Below, in pieces: positions 24,324-33,096 of a DNA stretch of 64,000 nt; position 1 is the first letter of the stretch; the number at the start of each line of letters is the position of its first letter. Below the pieces are notes generated by a model. That model was not told where the DNA came from. It saw only the letters and a program-made list of their open reading frames with translations, and made no database searches. A program made the position numbers and the translations under genes. Origin of the DNA: an uncultured Eubacteriales bacterium (GTDB lineage Bacteria; Bacillota; Clostridia; Oscillospirales; Oscillospiraceae); assembly GCA_900543625.1 (NCBI GenBank), contig UQSF01000012.1, positions 4,181 through 68,180 of the forward strand, read 5' to 3'.

Positions 24324-25745
24324 TTACTCTTTGGCGGCTTCTGCCTTCTTGTGCACGCTCGGGATCAGGAAGCAGACCACGATGCCGACGACGACACAGA
24401 TGAGCTGCACGAGCGCCACGGAGTGCAGCGCGCTGGCGGCAGCGGCGGGCACTGCCATGCCGGTGGCGGCCTTCTTGGTCATGCCGGTGACGAACATGGG
24501 CACGAAGATGGCGACGCCGAACGGAGCGCACATATCCTTGAAGACGTTGAACGTGCCGGAAGCGGAGGAGGACTCAGCCGGAGCAACGCCGGACAGAGCG
24601 ACCTTCATGAAGATGGTGGTGTTGCCGCCGAGGCCGAGGCCGACGAAGAACAGCGCGCCGCCCATCATGAGGATGCCGGCATTCTCGCCGATGAAGAGCA
24701 TGATCAGAGAGCCGATGGCAACGAACACGAGCGCGATCGCAGCAACGATCTTGGGCTCTTTCTTATCGGCCATGGGTCCGAGGACGATGGTGCCGATGGC
24801 CATGCCGAGGTACTCAATGCTCATGGCGACCGCAGCGACGGTGGCCTTGTCGATGGCATAACCGAAGCGGATGACCTCGGTCAGGCAGGCGGTCATGAGG
24901 CCCTGCGTGAGGAACATGATCAGCACGGGGAGCACAAAGTTCTTGCGGGCGATGAACTTGCCGTTGAGGATCGGGCTGGCAGCCTTCTTCTCGACGAGGA
25001 ACAGGACGATCAGACCGACGACGGCCACAGCGATGGACGCGAGCGTCGCAACGCTGGCCCAGCCGTTCTGCTGGCCGAAGGTGGGCACGCAGACGAGCGC
25101 GCCGAACATGAGCAGGACGAACACGGCGCCCGCCCAGTCAAAGCCCTTCATAGAGCCCTTGGGGATGTTCGGGTTATCCTTGACTTTTGCAAAGCAGATG
25201 AGGAACGAAATCACGCACAGTGCGACGCAGATCCACATGACGATACGCCATGCGCTGGCCGTGCCGATGACTTTCATGACGATACCGCCGAGGGTGGGTC
25301 CAAAGATGACCATGCCGCAGGCCAGCGCCATGTAGATCGTGAAGCCCTGGCCCATTTTCTCGGGCGGGAACTCCATCATGATGTAGGACATGACGACCGG
25401 AGCGATGCCGGCAGCGCCGATACCGACCATGAAGCGGAACACGAGCAGCAGCGGGACGTTCTGCGGGCAGATAGCGATGAGCGCCTGGCCGACGGTGTAG
25501 AGTGCCATCGCGCCGAGCAGCATCTTTCTGCGGCCGATCGCGCCGCCGAGCTTGCCCATGATCGGCGCCATAGCGGCGGCGGCCAGGGAATAAGCCAGCG
25601 TGATGAAGGTCAGGGACGCATCCGCATTCCAGGCCGTGGAGATCGCGGTCGGCACCGAGGCGGTGAAGCCGCCGCAAAGGCTGAGGATAGCCGCTGCAAC
25701 TGCATACGGCACAAAGCCTTTCATGTAGTTTTTGTTGTTTTCCAT
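24324..25745 (-). CDS. baiG: MFS bile-acid transporter (BaiG type)
   Basis: A 473-residue major facilitator with 12 to 14 membrane segments, from MENNKNYMKGFVPYAV. The loop between helices 2 and 3, GKLGGAIGRRKMLLG, is the standard MFS motif A. KLCGGF-type start and length match BaiG, the proton-dependent importer of primary bile acids in C. scindens. Its position between the CoA ligase and the CoA transferases supports this. It has no unusual truncation. Transport of another steroid or of product outwards remains possible. Confidence 0.9.
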   Translation of the reverse strand: MENNKNYMKGFVPYAVAAAILSLCGGFTASVPTAISTAWNADASLTFITLAYSLAAAAMAPIMGKLGGAIGRRKMLLGAMALYTVGQALIAICPQNVPLLLVFRFMVGIGAAGIAPVVMSYIMMEFPPEKMGQGFTIYMALACGMVIFGPTLGGIVMKVIGTASAWRIVMWICVALCVISFLICFAKVKDNPNIPKGSMKGFDWAGAVFVLLMFGALVCVPTFGQQNGWASVATLASIAVAVVGLIVLFLVEKKAASPILNGKFIARKNFVLPVLIMFLTQGLMTACLTEVIRFGYAIDKATVAAVAMSIEYLGMAIGTIVLGPMADKKEPKIVAAIALVFVAIGSLIMLFIGENAGILMMGGALFFVGLGLGGNTTIFMKVALSGVAPAESSSASGTFNVFKDMCAPFGVAIFVPMFVTGMTKKAATGMAVPAAAASALHSVALVQLICVVVGIVVCFLIPSVHKKAEAAKE

Positions 25746-25817
25746 AGTGTATTCTCCTGTCTGATGATTCGGCATTTGCCGTGGACAGTTTGGTTGCTTT
25801 CCTGTGTGCAGCGCCGG

Positions 25818-27338
25818 TCAGTAGCCTTTGGCGAGGCTCTCCTCGATCAGCTTGCTGCGCACGATCTTCCCGTTTTCATTAACGGGAATGTGATCCGTAA
25901 ATTCAATGGATTTGGGGATCTTGTACGGGGGGAGATAGTTGAGCGCGAAGCGGATCAGCTCCTTGCTCCCGAGCGGGGCGTTCGTCTCCACGATGGCGTG
26001 GATGCGGTGACCCCAATCCGGGTCGGGCAGGCCGATGACCACGGCGTCAACCACTTTGGTGTGCTTTTTGAGCACCATCTCGACCTCGGCGGCAAAGACA
26101 TTCTCTCCGCCGGTGACGATCATGTCGCTGCGGCGGTCTGCAAAGTACAGATAGCCGTCAGCATCTACATAGCCCATGTCGCCGACGCTGCGGAAGCCTT
26201 CGCTGTCCACCGGGAGCGGCGGCATATTCTTATAGGTAACGTGCGGGCTGTTATCGCCCCACGACATAAAAATCTCGCCGATCTCGCCGTGCGGCAGTTC
26301 CCTGCCGTCCTCATCGCGGATCGCGACCCTGCCGCAGTGCATCTTGCCGACGCTGCCGGGGTGGCGCAGCCACTCGTCGCCGCGGATGGACGTCATGCCG
26401 ATGCACTCGGTCATGGCATACAACTCGTACAGGCGCTCGGGCGGGATGATCTCGAGCCATTCGCGCTTGAGATCCTGCGAGCAGACACCGCCGGTGTGGC
26501 ACAGCACCTCAATGCTCGCGAGGTCTTCCTTTCGGAAGCCGGGCATGCGGCTGATGCGCTGCATGAGTGTCGGCACCATCTGGACATATTCGATGCGGTA
26601 CTTTTTGATGAGCCGCACGATCGTCTCGGCGTCGAGCTTGGCCGGCATGACGAGCGTGTTGCCGCAGTAGAGGCCGTTGAAGGCCGCCGAGTGCGGCGCG
26701 CCGTGAAACAGCGGGCCCGCGAGCAGCTGGCGCATCTCAAAGCGCATGCCGGACACGGAAAACCACGTCCGCAGCCCCTCGTCGCTCTCCCCTGCCGGCA
26801 TGTCCTGCTCGATGACCTTGGTCTTTCCCGTCGTGCCTCCGGAACAGTTGGCAAGGTTGGGAATGGCCAGCACATCGGGCGGCAGCTGCGCAGAATATCC
26901 GGCGCACAGCGTTTTGAGCTCCGCCGTGCTCAGGCCGGGATAGCCATCGGGCTTCTTGCGGTTGGTGATGACGAGCGCCGGGGAAACGCAGGTGCAGATC
27001 TCCATGAGGTTTCGCTGCGGCGCGCGGTTCGAGACCGGAACATAGCACGCGCCGGTCTTCCAGATGCCGAATGCGAGCGCGATGTGCGTCGGAATGTTCG
27101 GCAGCGCGGCGAGCACGCTCTTACCCGGGCCAATGCCCTGATCGAGCAGATACCATGCAATGCGGTTCGAGAGCTCGTGGAGCTCCAGCCATGTCATGAC
27201 CGTCTCCTTGTTTTCCGGGGAAACGTAGATGACCGCCGGAGCATCCGGCTTCACGCGGGCGATGTTCGCCAGCTGCGTGCCGGGGGTGAAGAAGCTCTCC
27301 GTCCCGGTATTGAAAATGTTAAAATGCTGCGTGCGCAT
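25818..27338 (-). CDS. baiB: Bile-acid CoA ligase
   Basis: An approximately 506-residue AMP-forming acyl-CoA ligase that starts the pathway by joining CoA to C24 of the bile acid. Near residue 169 is the phosphate loop SGGTTGKTK; further motifs are YAMTECIG, VGDMGYVDADGYLYFADR and the C-terminal catalytic Lys of NGKIVRSK. The stretch LLAGPLFHGAPHSAAFNGL matches C. scindens BaiB as remembered almost exactly, so the assignment is strong. Three possible starts (27347 GTG, 27344 ATG, 27338 ATG) follow AGGAAG; the last has the best spacing. Confidence 0.95.
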   Translation of the reverse strand: MRTQHFNIFNTGTESFFTPGTQLANIARVKPDAPAVIYVSPENKETVMTWLELHELSNRIAWYLLDQGIGPGKSVLAALPNIPTHIALAFGIWKTGACYVPVSNRAPQRNLMEICTCVSPALVITNRKKPDGYPGLSTAELKTLCAGYSAQLPPDVLAIPNLANCSGGTTGKTKVIEQDMPAGESDEGLRTWFSVSGMRFEMRQLLAGPLFHGAPHSAAFNGLYCGNTLVMPAKLDAETIVRLIKKYRIEYVQMVPTLMQRISRMPGFRKEDLASIEVLCHTGGVCSQDLKREWLEIIPPERLYELYAMTECIGMTSIRGDEWLRHPGSVGKMHCGRVAIRDEDGRELPHGEIGEIFMSWGDNSPHVTYKNMPPLPVDSEGFRSVGDMGYVDADGYLYFADRRSDMIVTGGENVFAAEVEMVLKKHTKVVDAVVIGLPDPDWGHRIHAIVETNAPLGSKELIRFALNYLPPYKIPKSIEFTDHIPVNENGKIVRSKLIEESLAKGY

Positions 27339-27380
27339 CTCCATCACTTCCTGACAGCACTGAATTTGGCATATGCCGCC

Positions 27381-27405
27381 TCCCGCCCGCCCGCGGCGGG
27401 CGGGA
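27381..27405. other. Intercistronic hairpin between baiA and baiB
   Basis: TCCCGCCCGC and GCGGGCGGGA form a perfect ten-pair GC stem with a five-base loop in the 84-base gap. No T-run follows, so it is likely to protect RNA ends or tune baiB relative to baiA. Confidence 0.6.
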
Positions 27406-27422
27406 TCAGCGGCTTTGGAAAA

Positions 27423-28190
27423 TTACTTCGGCAGGTTGTTCGGACGGTAGCCGCCGTCGATCTGCAGGCAGACGCCGGTGACGTAGGATGCGGCGCTGGA
27501 GGACAGGAACAGGATGCCGTTGGCAATGTCCTCGGGCTCGGCAAAGCGCTTCATCGGGATGGTATCACCGACGGAGTCCTTGGCGAACTGCGGCATATTG
27601 GCGACCATGTCGGTGTTGACAACGCCCGGAGCGACCGCGTTGACACGCACGCCCCTGTCGGCGAAGGAATAAGCGACGGACTTGGTCATGGCGATCAGGG
27701 CAGCCTTGCTGGCGGGGTACGGCAGGCCGGTCGGGCAGCCGTAGACACCGGCGACGGAAGCGGTATTGACGATGCAGCCCTTGGTCTTGATCAGGTGCGG
27801 GATCGCGTACTTCATCATGGTGTAGGGGCCCTTCATGTTCAGGTTGCAGACAGCATCCCACTCGGACTGCTTGAGCTTGGTCAGCCAGGTGCTGTTGTCG
27901 GTGCCGGCGTTGTTGACGAGCACGTCCAGACGGCCCCACTTGGCAATGATCTCTTTATACAGCTCCTGAACGGCCTTGTAGTCGCACAGATCGATCGCCT
28001 TGGTCATGACCTCGTAGTCGGGGTTGATCTCCTTGAGGGCGGCCAGCGCCTTGGCGCCGGTCTCTTCGTAGTGGCTGAGGAAGTAGACCTTCGCGCCGCC
28101 AGCGAGGAAGCCCTTGACGGCTGCGAAACCAATGCCGCGGCTGCCGCCGGTTACCAGAACGACTTTGCCTTTGAATTCATTTTCAAACAT
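27423..28190 (-). CDS. baiA: 3alpha-hydroxysteroid dehydrogenase BaiA
   Basis: A 255-residue SDR from MFENEFKGKVVLVTGGSRGI. It has GGSRGIG at 15-21, NNAG at 93-96, Ser145, and Tyr158/Lys162 in YPASKA, then APGVVNTDM and the C-terminal DGGYRP, the last three matching C. scindens BaiA closely. BaiA oxidises the 3alpha-hydroxyl of bile acyl-CoA at the start of the pathway and reduces the 3-oxo group at the end. It is the first gene of the minus-strand bai operon and directly follows the promoter and palindromic leader. An upstream in-frame extension to 28256 has no ribosome site; AAAGGAC precedes this ATG. Confidence 0.92.
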   Translation of the reverse strand: MFENEFKGKVVLVTGGSRGIGFAAVKGFLAGGAKVYFLSHYEETGAKALAALKEINPDYEVMTKAIDLCDYKAVQELYKEIIAKWGRLDVLVNNAGTDNSTWLTKLKQSEWDAVCNLNMKGPYTMMKYAIPHLIKTKGCIVNTASVAGVYGCPTGLPYPASKAALIAMTKSVAYSFADRGVRVNAVAPGVVNTDMVANMPQFAKDSVGDTIPMKRFAEPEDIANGILFLSSSAASYVTGVCLQIDGGYRPNNLPK

Positions 28191-28228
28191 GATTCTTTGT
28201 CCTTTCTTAACGCAAATCTTTGACTTTT

Positions 28229-28256
28229 TCCGGAGGTTTCCCGTCCCCCCGGACAC
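28229..28256. promoter_or_regulatory. Palindromic leader motif shared with baiCD
   Basis: On the plus strand TCCGGAGG, 12 bases, CCGGACAC. It lies in the untranslated leader of the baiA operon. The same two arms with a 16-base spacer occur in the baiCD leader at 33065-33096. It could be an operator or an RNA hairpin (TCCGG/CCGGA). Confidence 0.55.
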
Positions 28257-28289
28257 ACACCAGCAGTTATGCTTTTGTTAAGGAACGAT

Positions 28290-28305
28290 AATATTTTAAC
28301 ATTAG
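28290..28305 (-). promoter_or_regulatory. Extended -10 promoter of the baiA operon
   Basis: On the minus strand CTAATGTTAAAATATT contains TG-T-TAAAAT, an extended -10 element. No good -35 is seen, which suggests activator dependence. Almost the same 16 bases precede baiCD. Confidence 0.6.
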
Positions 28306-28395
28306 ATTCGATTTTCTTCTGGGCGTTGCCTCCTGTTTTGCTATCGTTAAAAACGACAAAAAATAAGATTTCACAACACTTTTCGTGGCAAAACT

Positions 28396-28440
28396 GACAA
28401 AGCCTCAAAAGACGACCGCTGTCGCTTTTGAGGCTTTGTC
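28396..28440. terminator. Strong hairpin between the regulator pair and the baiA promoter
   Basis: GACAAAGCCTCAAAAG and CTTTTGAGGCTTTGTC pair perfectly, with a further CGAC/GTCG and one bulged base. It follows the stop of the cupin-like gene by 28 bases. Only a weak T-run follows on the minus strand. The rest of 28191-28467 holds the baiA promoter and leader. Confidence 0.7.
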
Positions 28441-28467
28441 CACATTGACGATATTTTCTGTTAATTC

Positions 28468-29055
28468 TCACTTTTGACCGGGTGTCTGGTGAAAATATTC
28501 CCGCGGCATCTTCTCGGTCATGATACCGAGCAGGTCCATCATATAGCAGAAGCACAGCTGGAGCTGATCGGGCGACTGCCGCTCCGTCTCCGCGAGAATG
28601 CCGCCCATGGCATCGTTCGCGATCTCGGCATACAGCCCGTGCAGCGCCACGACCGGCGGCTCGGACGGGACATAAAACTGCTCGAACTTCATATAGGGGT
28701 TCGCCACGAGGTAGACATATGTGCCGCTGTTCATGCGGCTCTCGGCGATCTCAAGCGTCTCCCCCTTGTCCGGCTGATAGCGGTAGCGGTGAAACGGCCC
28801 GAGGTTGACAAGCGTGTCCGGCTTGAGGCGGTAATCCAGACCATTGACCGTGAGTGTACCGTGGCCGCTGCGCACGAGCAGAAACGTCTCGTCGTGATTA
28901 TTGACATAGAGCGTCGGCGCCTTGATCTTGCGCACGCACGCCTTGATATCGCTGGGCAGGACATTGTTGACAAAATAGTCATGCGCGCCGGCCAGAACGG
29001 ACTTCTCGTCCTTGGAGCTGAAAAATGCCGTGCCAGATGAACGTTCGTTAGCCAT
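28468..29055 (-). CDS. Cupin-like protein resembling the N-terminal half of an AraC regulator
   Basis: A 195-residue protein from MANERSSGTAFFSSKDE, whose ATG overlaps the stop of the AraC gene by eight bases. Residues about 45-110 look like the double-stranded beta-helix sensor domain of AraC proteins (HDETFLLVRSGHGTLTVNG, then LVNLGPFHRYRYQP), and the rest is helical (FYVPSEPPVV...LCFCYMMDLLGIM). There is no DNA-binding helix-turn-helix. It may be a ligand-binding partner or anti-activator of the coupled AraC protein. The bar regulatory genes near the C. scindens bai operon are the natural comparison, but I cannot align them here. Confidence 0.7.
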   Translation of the reverse strand: MANERSSGTAFFSSKDEKSVLAGAHDYFVNNVLPSDIKACVRKIKAPTLYVNNHDETFLLVRSGHGTLTVNGLDYRLKPDTLVNLGPFHRYRYQPDKGETLEIAESRMNSGTYVYLVANPYMKFEQFYVPSEPPVVALHGLYAEIANDAMGGILAETERQSPDQLQLCFCYMMDLLGIMTEKMPREYFHQTPGQK

Positions 29056-30292
29056 GCTGCTTCCTCCCCTGTCCTCTCTGCTTGCGGAACTCGCCCGGTG
29101 ACATCTTGTTGAGCGCATAGAACACGCGGCCCATCGTGCGGTCGGAGCCGAAGCCCGTCTCCATGGCGATGTCGACCGTCGGCAGCTCCGTCGTCGTGAG
29201 CAGCGCCTCAGCGTAGCGGACGCGGAACATCGACAGGATCTGCTTGTAGCTGGAGTTCAGGCGCGTCTTGAGCTGCACACGCAGGATATTCTCCGAGGTA
29301 TAGAGATCGCGCGCGATCTTTTCCGCGTCGATCGGCTCGGACATATTCTCATACAGATAACTGATGGCGGAGATAAGCGTCTCGCTCATGATCATGCCGC
29401 GGTAGACCCGGCCGTCCTTCCCGTCGCTGAGCATGTCGTTGAGGTACCCTTGCGGGGTCATGCCGGTCAGCGCCTTGAAGCGGCGGAAAAACGTGATGCT
29501 CATATGAAAGCCGGAGATGGACGACACGTAGTCAAACGGCAGGCTGTCATACAGAAAGTACGACATGGCCAGAATCAGCCGCACGCGGTTGACATACTGG
29601 CTGAAATTCAGCCCCGTGGCGATCAGCAGCGCGTGGTTGAGTGCCGTCTCATCCGCATCGGACGAGACCGCCTCGGCGACCGAGGCCGCCGTGAGCTCCG
29701 CCGTGCTGTGCGTGGCGATATAGAGGCTGGCGCGCCGGCCGAGCGGCATATCCAGCAGCGAGTACAGCTCCTTGCGGCGTGCGGCGGCGCGGTTATACAG
29801 CAGCTCGATCTTGCGCAGGAAGGAACTGCGGATCACAGCCGAGCCGCAGCTGTTTTTCGCGCTCAGGTGGCGGAACTGCTCAAACAGGCGCACGATCTGC
29901 TGAATATCATCTCCATCCGGCCCGATGACCGGCAGGCCGGTCACGATCTCGACCTCTCGCAGGTTGGTGATCTGATTGAACATATAGTAGCTCAAAAGCT
30001 GATAATCAAACGCGGCGACCCAGAGCGTGAGCGCCTCCCCGAATTTGGGGCAGATCGTCAGCACCTGAGAGCATTGGATCCACGCAACGCAGCCCGGCCG
30101 CACAGGAAACTCCTCGCCGTTGATGATAAAGCTGCCGCTACCTTCGCGGACAAGCACAAAATAACTGTCCACTTCCATAATGGGGAACAGCTCCTCGCGA
30201 ATGGTATGCTCCTGCAGACGGAGATACTTGTCCGGCCCGCAGAAATACCCGTTGCGCGGTGTTTCGCAGAGCGGCCTGCTCCTTCTCTTCAA
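29048..30292 (-). CDS. AraC-family regulator with two tandem AraC DNA-binding domains
   Basis: A protein of about 414 residues. The start chosen is a TTG at 30290-30292 with AAAGGGGG nine bases before it; a GTG at 30352 has no ribosome site. The N-terminal cupin domain is about residues 30-120. It is followed by a partly degraded AraC domain (TAASVAEAVSSDADETALNHALL...YVSSISGFHMSITFFRRFKALTGMTPQGYL) and then by a second, canonical one (AEKIARDLYTSENILRVQL...VDIAMETGFGSDRTMGRVFYALNKMSPGEFRKQRG), shown here in parts. Each ends with the P-G/T-P-x-x-[YF] signature. It probably activates the two bai promoters in response to bile acids. Confidence 0.85.
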   Translation of the reverse strand: MKRRSRPLCETPRNGYFCGPDKYLRLQEHTIREELFPIMEVDSYFVLVREGSGSFIINGEEFPVRPGCVAWIQCSQVLTICPKFGEALTLWVAAFDYQLLSYYMFNQITNLREVEIVTGLPVIGPDGDDIQQIVRLFEQFRHLSAKNSCGSAVIRSSFLRKIELLYNRAAARRKELYSLLDMPLGRRASLYIATHSTAELTAASVAEAVSSDADETALNHALLIATGLNFSQYVNRVRLILAMSYFLYDSLPFDYVSSISGFHMSITFFRRFKALTGMTPQGYLNDMLSDGKDGRVYRGMIMSETLISAISYLYENMSEPIDAEKIARDLYTSENILRVQLKTRLNSSYKQILSMFRVRYAEALLTTTELPTVDIAMETGFGSDRTMGRVFYALNKMSPGEFRKQRGQGRKQHG

Positions 30293-30451
30293 AGTATTCA
30301 GCCCCCTTTCACGGTCACAGAAACAACTCAGTTTATAAAAAACTACCCACACTTACACGTTTATAGATTAACAGCTTTCCCTGCAAAAAACAAGTAAACG
30401 CGAACAATCTTTTAAACATTTTCATTTTTGTTACAGAACGCGAAAAATGGC

Positions 30452-30484
30452 AAAAGACCCGCCGGTGTGCATCCGGCGGGTCTT
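30452..30484 (-). terminator. Terminator of baiH
   Basis: AAGACCCGCCGG and CCGGCGGGTCTT form a perfect 12-pair stem. On the minus strand TTTT follows. The rest of the gap 30293-30560 is AT-rich and should carry the promoter of the AraC gene, which I could not place with confidence. Confidence 0.85.
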
Positions 30485-30560
30485 CGCGCTGTGATAAGAT
30501 TGAAAGGAGTAAGAGGATGAAAAGGGGAAATATCAAATAGAAGGAGTTTCGGGGGACACC

Positions 30561-32552
30561 TTACAGCTCGTAGCCGATGTGGAAGCCCTGATGCATGGCA
30601 TCGCTGGACTGACCCGGCTTGACGGCGTCGCCGATGACGTGCACTTCCGGAACGAAAGCCTTGAGCTCTTCGGACAGCGGATCGTACTTGCGGGAGCCGA
30701 GGCCGAGAATGATGTAATCAAAGCCCTTGAGCCACTCCTCGGAGCCGTCCTTGTGCTGGATCTTGACGTCGTGCTCGGTCACTTCGAGGACCTTGGAGTT
30801 GATGTAGCTCTTGACGCCCTCGCGGCGCAGGCTGGCGAGCGCAATGTTGCGGTTCGGCAGGCAGACGCCGGTCATGAGCTGCGGCTGCATCTCAACAAGC
30901 GTGACTTCCACGTCGCCGATGCTGCCGGTGGTCGCAAAGGAGTTCGGACGCGCGTCGGCCATGAGCATTTCGGCCGTCTCGCAGGCAACTTCGCCGCCGC
31001 CGAGGATGCAGACCGTGCCCTTCGGGATGGTGACCTTGCGGCTGAGGATATCATGGGTGGTGATGACCGGGTAGTCGCCGACGCCCTTGATGAAGGTCGG
31101 GATCAGCGGCGTCGCGCCGGTAGCGACGACGACTGCGTCAGGTGCAAACTCCTTGACATTCTCGACCGTAGCTTCCTTCTTGAACTCGAACTTCACGCCG
31201 GCCTTCTTGGCGCGGTAGTTGAGGTGGGTGAGCCACTTGCACATCTCCTGCTTGCCGGGAGAGACAACCGCCAGATTCAGCTGGCCGCCGATCTGCTTGC
31301 CCTTCTCCCAGACGGTGACGTCGTGGCCGCGCTCAGCCGCCGTGACAGCGGTGTACATGCCGCCGGGGCCGGCGCCGATGATGAGGACCTTCTTGGGCTT
31401 GTCGGTCGGGTTGAACGGGAAGTCGTACTCATGACCGACGAGCGGGTTGATGTGGCACTTGCAGACCGGATGATGCGGATCTTCCGGCGTGATGCAGCGG
31501 CCGCCGCAGGAGCCGCAGGGCGTGATGTCATCGAAGCGGTTCTCGAGTGCTTTCTTCGGCAGGTCGGGGTCTGCGAGCAAAGGACGGCCCATGGACACGC
31601 CGTCCACCAGACCACGCTCCACCAGATCGGCGGCGTAGCGCACGTCGTTGATCTTGCCGACAACGAAAACCGGGATGTTCACGACCTTCTTGATCTCGGA
31701 CGCCTCATAGACGTTCATGCCGATCTTCTGGCTGTGGGAGGGAAGGATGTTCTGAAGGCCCTCATACTGGACGCCGCCGGAGACCTCGAGCATATCAACG
31801 CCCGCAGCCTCGAATTTCGGGGCGAGGTAGAGCATTTCGTCCAGGGAGTTGCCGCCCGGCTCACGCTCGGAACCGGAGACACGCAGCACGATCGGGAAAT
31901 CGCGGCTGATATTGCGGCGGCACTCTTCAATGATCTCAAGTATCAGGCGGGCACGGTTGTCGATGCAGCCGCCGTACTCGTCCATACGCTTATTGCGCAG
32001 CGGGCTGAGGAACGCGCCCGGCAGCATGTAAGCGTGCGCACAGTGCAGCGCGATGCCGCCGCAGCCGGCCTCTTCGGCGCGGCGCGCGGCCTGGCCGTAC
32101 TGCTTGACCACCTTGTGGATCTCGTCGATGGTGATCGGACGGCTGACAGCGCCGTTGGCGTTCGTGTTCACGGACGGGCCGAGGGGCGTGATGCCCTTGA
32201 GCGCACAGATGGACTCCGGACCCGGATGAATGATCTGCGGGATGAGCGTGCTGCCGGCATCGCTCACGCGCTTGGCAAAGGCGGCGAACTGCGGGACGAG
32301 GGAGTCCTTGTCCAGCGCGGTCGTCTTGCCGATGTACCAATACTTATGGTCGACCGTGACAGCGTCGATGACGACGTAGCCGGCGCCACCCTCGGCGCGG
32401 CGCACGAAGATGTCGGCGAGCTGCTTGGGCACGGTGCCGTTGGTGGCCTCGTAGTGCATGCTCATCGGCGCCATGGCGATGCGGTTCTTCAGCGTCGTTC
32501 TGCCAAGCTGCAGGGGGGAGAAGATCTTCGCATTTTTCATATCAGTGATCAT
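30561..32552 (-). CDS. baiH: NADH:flavin oxidoreductase BaiH
   Basis: A 663-residue Old-Yellow-Enzyme/2,4-dienoyl-CoA-reductase type flavoprotein. The FMN barrel occupies residues 8-345. The 4Fe-4S cysteines are C346, C349, C353 and C364 or C366. The FAD/NAD half begins with GAGPGG (393-398). Segments such as MAPMSM-x-YEA, YVVIDAVTVD, PLRNKRMDEYGG, LADP-DL and ending FVPEVHVIGDAV match BaiH of C. scindens rather than BaiCD. BaiH reduces the C6-C7 double bond of the 3-oxo-4,6-diene intermediate. AGGAGG precedes the ATG. Unlike in C. scindens it is a single-gene transcript facing away from baiCD. Confidence 0.94.
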   Translation of the reverse strand: MITDMKNAKIFSPLQLGRTTLKNRIAMAPMSMHYEATNGTVPKQLADIFVRRAEGGAGYVVIDAVTVDHKYWYIGKTTALDKDSLVPQFAAFAKRVSDAGSTLIPQIIHPGPESICALKGITPLGPSVNTNANGAVSRPITIDEIHKVVKQYGQAARRAEEAGCGGIALHCAHAYMLPGAFLSPLRNKRMDEYGGCIDNRARLILEIIEECRRNISRDFPIVLRVSGSEREPGGNSLDEMLYLAPKFEAAGVDMLEVSGGVQYEGLQNILPSHSQKIGMNVYEASEIKKVVNIPVFVVGKINDVRYAADLVERGLVDGVSMGRPLLADPDLPKKALENRFDDITPCGSCGGRCITPEDPHHPVCKCHINPLVGHEYDFPFNPTDKPKKVLIIGAGPGGMYTAVTAAERGHDVTVWEKGKQIGGQLNLAVVSPGKQEMCKWLTHLNYRAKKAGVKFEFKKEATVENVKEFAPDAVVVATGATPLIPTFIKGVGDYPVITTHDILSRKVTIPKGTVCILGGGEVACETAEMLMADARPNSFATTGSIGDVEVTLVEMQPQLMTGVCLPNRNIALASLRREGVKSYINSKVLEVTEHDVKIQHKDGSEEWLKGFDYIILGLGSRKYDPLSEELKAFVPEVHVIGDAVKPGQSSDAMHQGFHIGYEL

Positions 32553-32658
32553 GTTGTTACCTCCTGAACGATTTTAATGATGTGTCCCGTGCCGTCAGCC
32601 GTCTGCGGCGCTGCGGCCGCCAAACGACGCACGGGTGCTCCGGATGGTTCGTGCTTTC

Positions 32659-32688
32659 AGTATACTGGAAACGGCGCGGCCATGTCGC
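32659..32688 (-). promoter_or_regulatory. Candidate baiH promoter
   Basis: On the minus strand GCGACA (32683-32688) is 18 bases from TATACT (32659-32664). The leader to the baiH ATG is about 100 bases and can pair CACCCGTGC with GCACGGG. Confidence 0.6.
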
Positions 32689-32987
32689 ACATTTTCTTGT
32701 TAAATAATCCACATTTCCAAAAAGAATTTCAGAAAATGATGGCATGGAAGCGGACAGTTTTTGTGTTTTCACTACGTTTTTGTGCCTTTTTCGCCGCAAT
32801 GTCCAAAGAAAAAGTGCCGGAAAAGCGCCGGAAAACACCGGATTTTTCGGCATTTCTCTGTAGGAAAAAGCAAGCCATCACAAGAAAGCATCCATGTTTT
32901 TGTACATTACGCCACAAACCTGTCGCAGAGTGACAATAAAACTAAAGATTTTGTACATTCCTTGCGCATGAATAGGCCACATTCTTT

Positions 32988-33020
32988 CCGACACGCCCCG
33001 CAACCTAGTGTTAAAATTTT
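32988..33020 (+). promoter_or_regulatory. Candidate baiCD promoter with extended -10
   Basis: CCGACA (32988-32993) is 18 bases from TAAAAT (33012-33017), which is preceded by TG in the extended -10 form. CTAGTGTTAAAATTTT (33005-33020) matches the baiA-operon promoter in 14 of 16 positions. Confidence 0.65.
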
Positions 33021-33064
33021 TACAATAGCTGTTGAGCGTGGAATCCGGCCACCAGCGGCCGGTC

Positions 33065-33096
33065 TCCGGAGGATCATTCCCGGGTCCGCCGGACAC
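33065..33096. promoter_or_regulatory. Palindromic leader motif shared with the baiA operon
   Basis: TCCGGAGG, 16 bases, CCGGACAC, located about 45 bases after the predicted transcription start in a leader of about 150 bases. A second hairpin CCGGCC/GGCCGG precedes it at about 33046-33063. Confidence 0.55.

Noticed and set aside
24300..28223. A 1307-codon plus-strand open frame opposite baiF-baiG-baiB-baiA
   Set aside because: It mirrors the opposite frame of several well-recognised genes in GC-rich DNA, has no family pattern, and its composition is rich in His/Arg/Asp as expected from antisense of biased codons.
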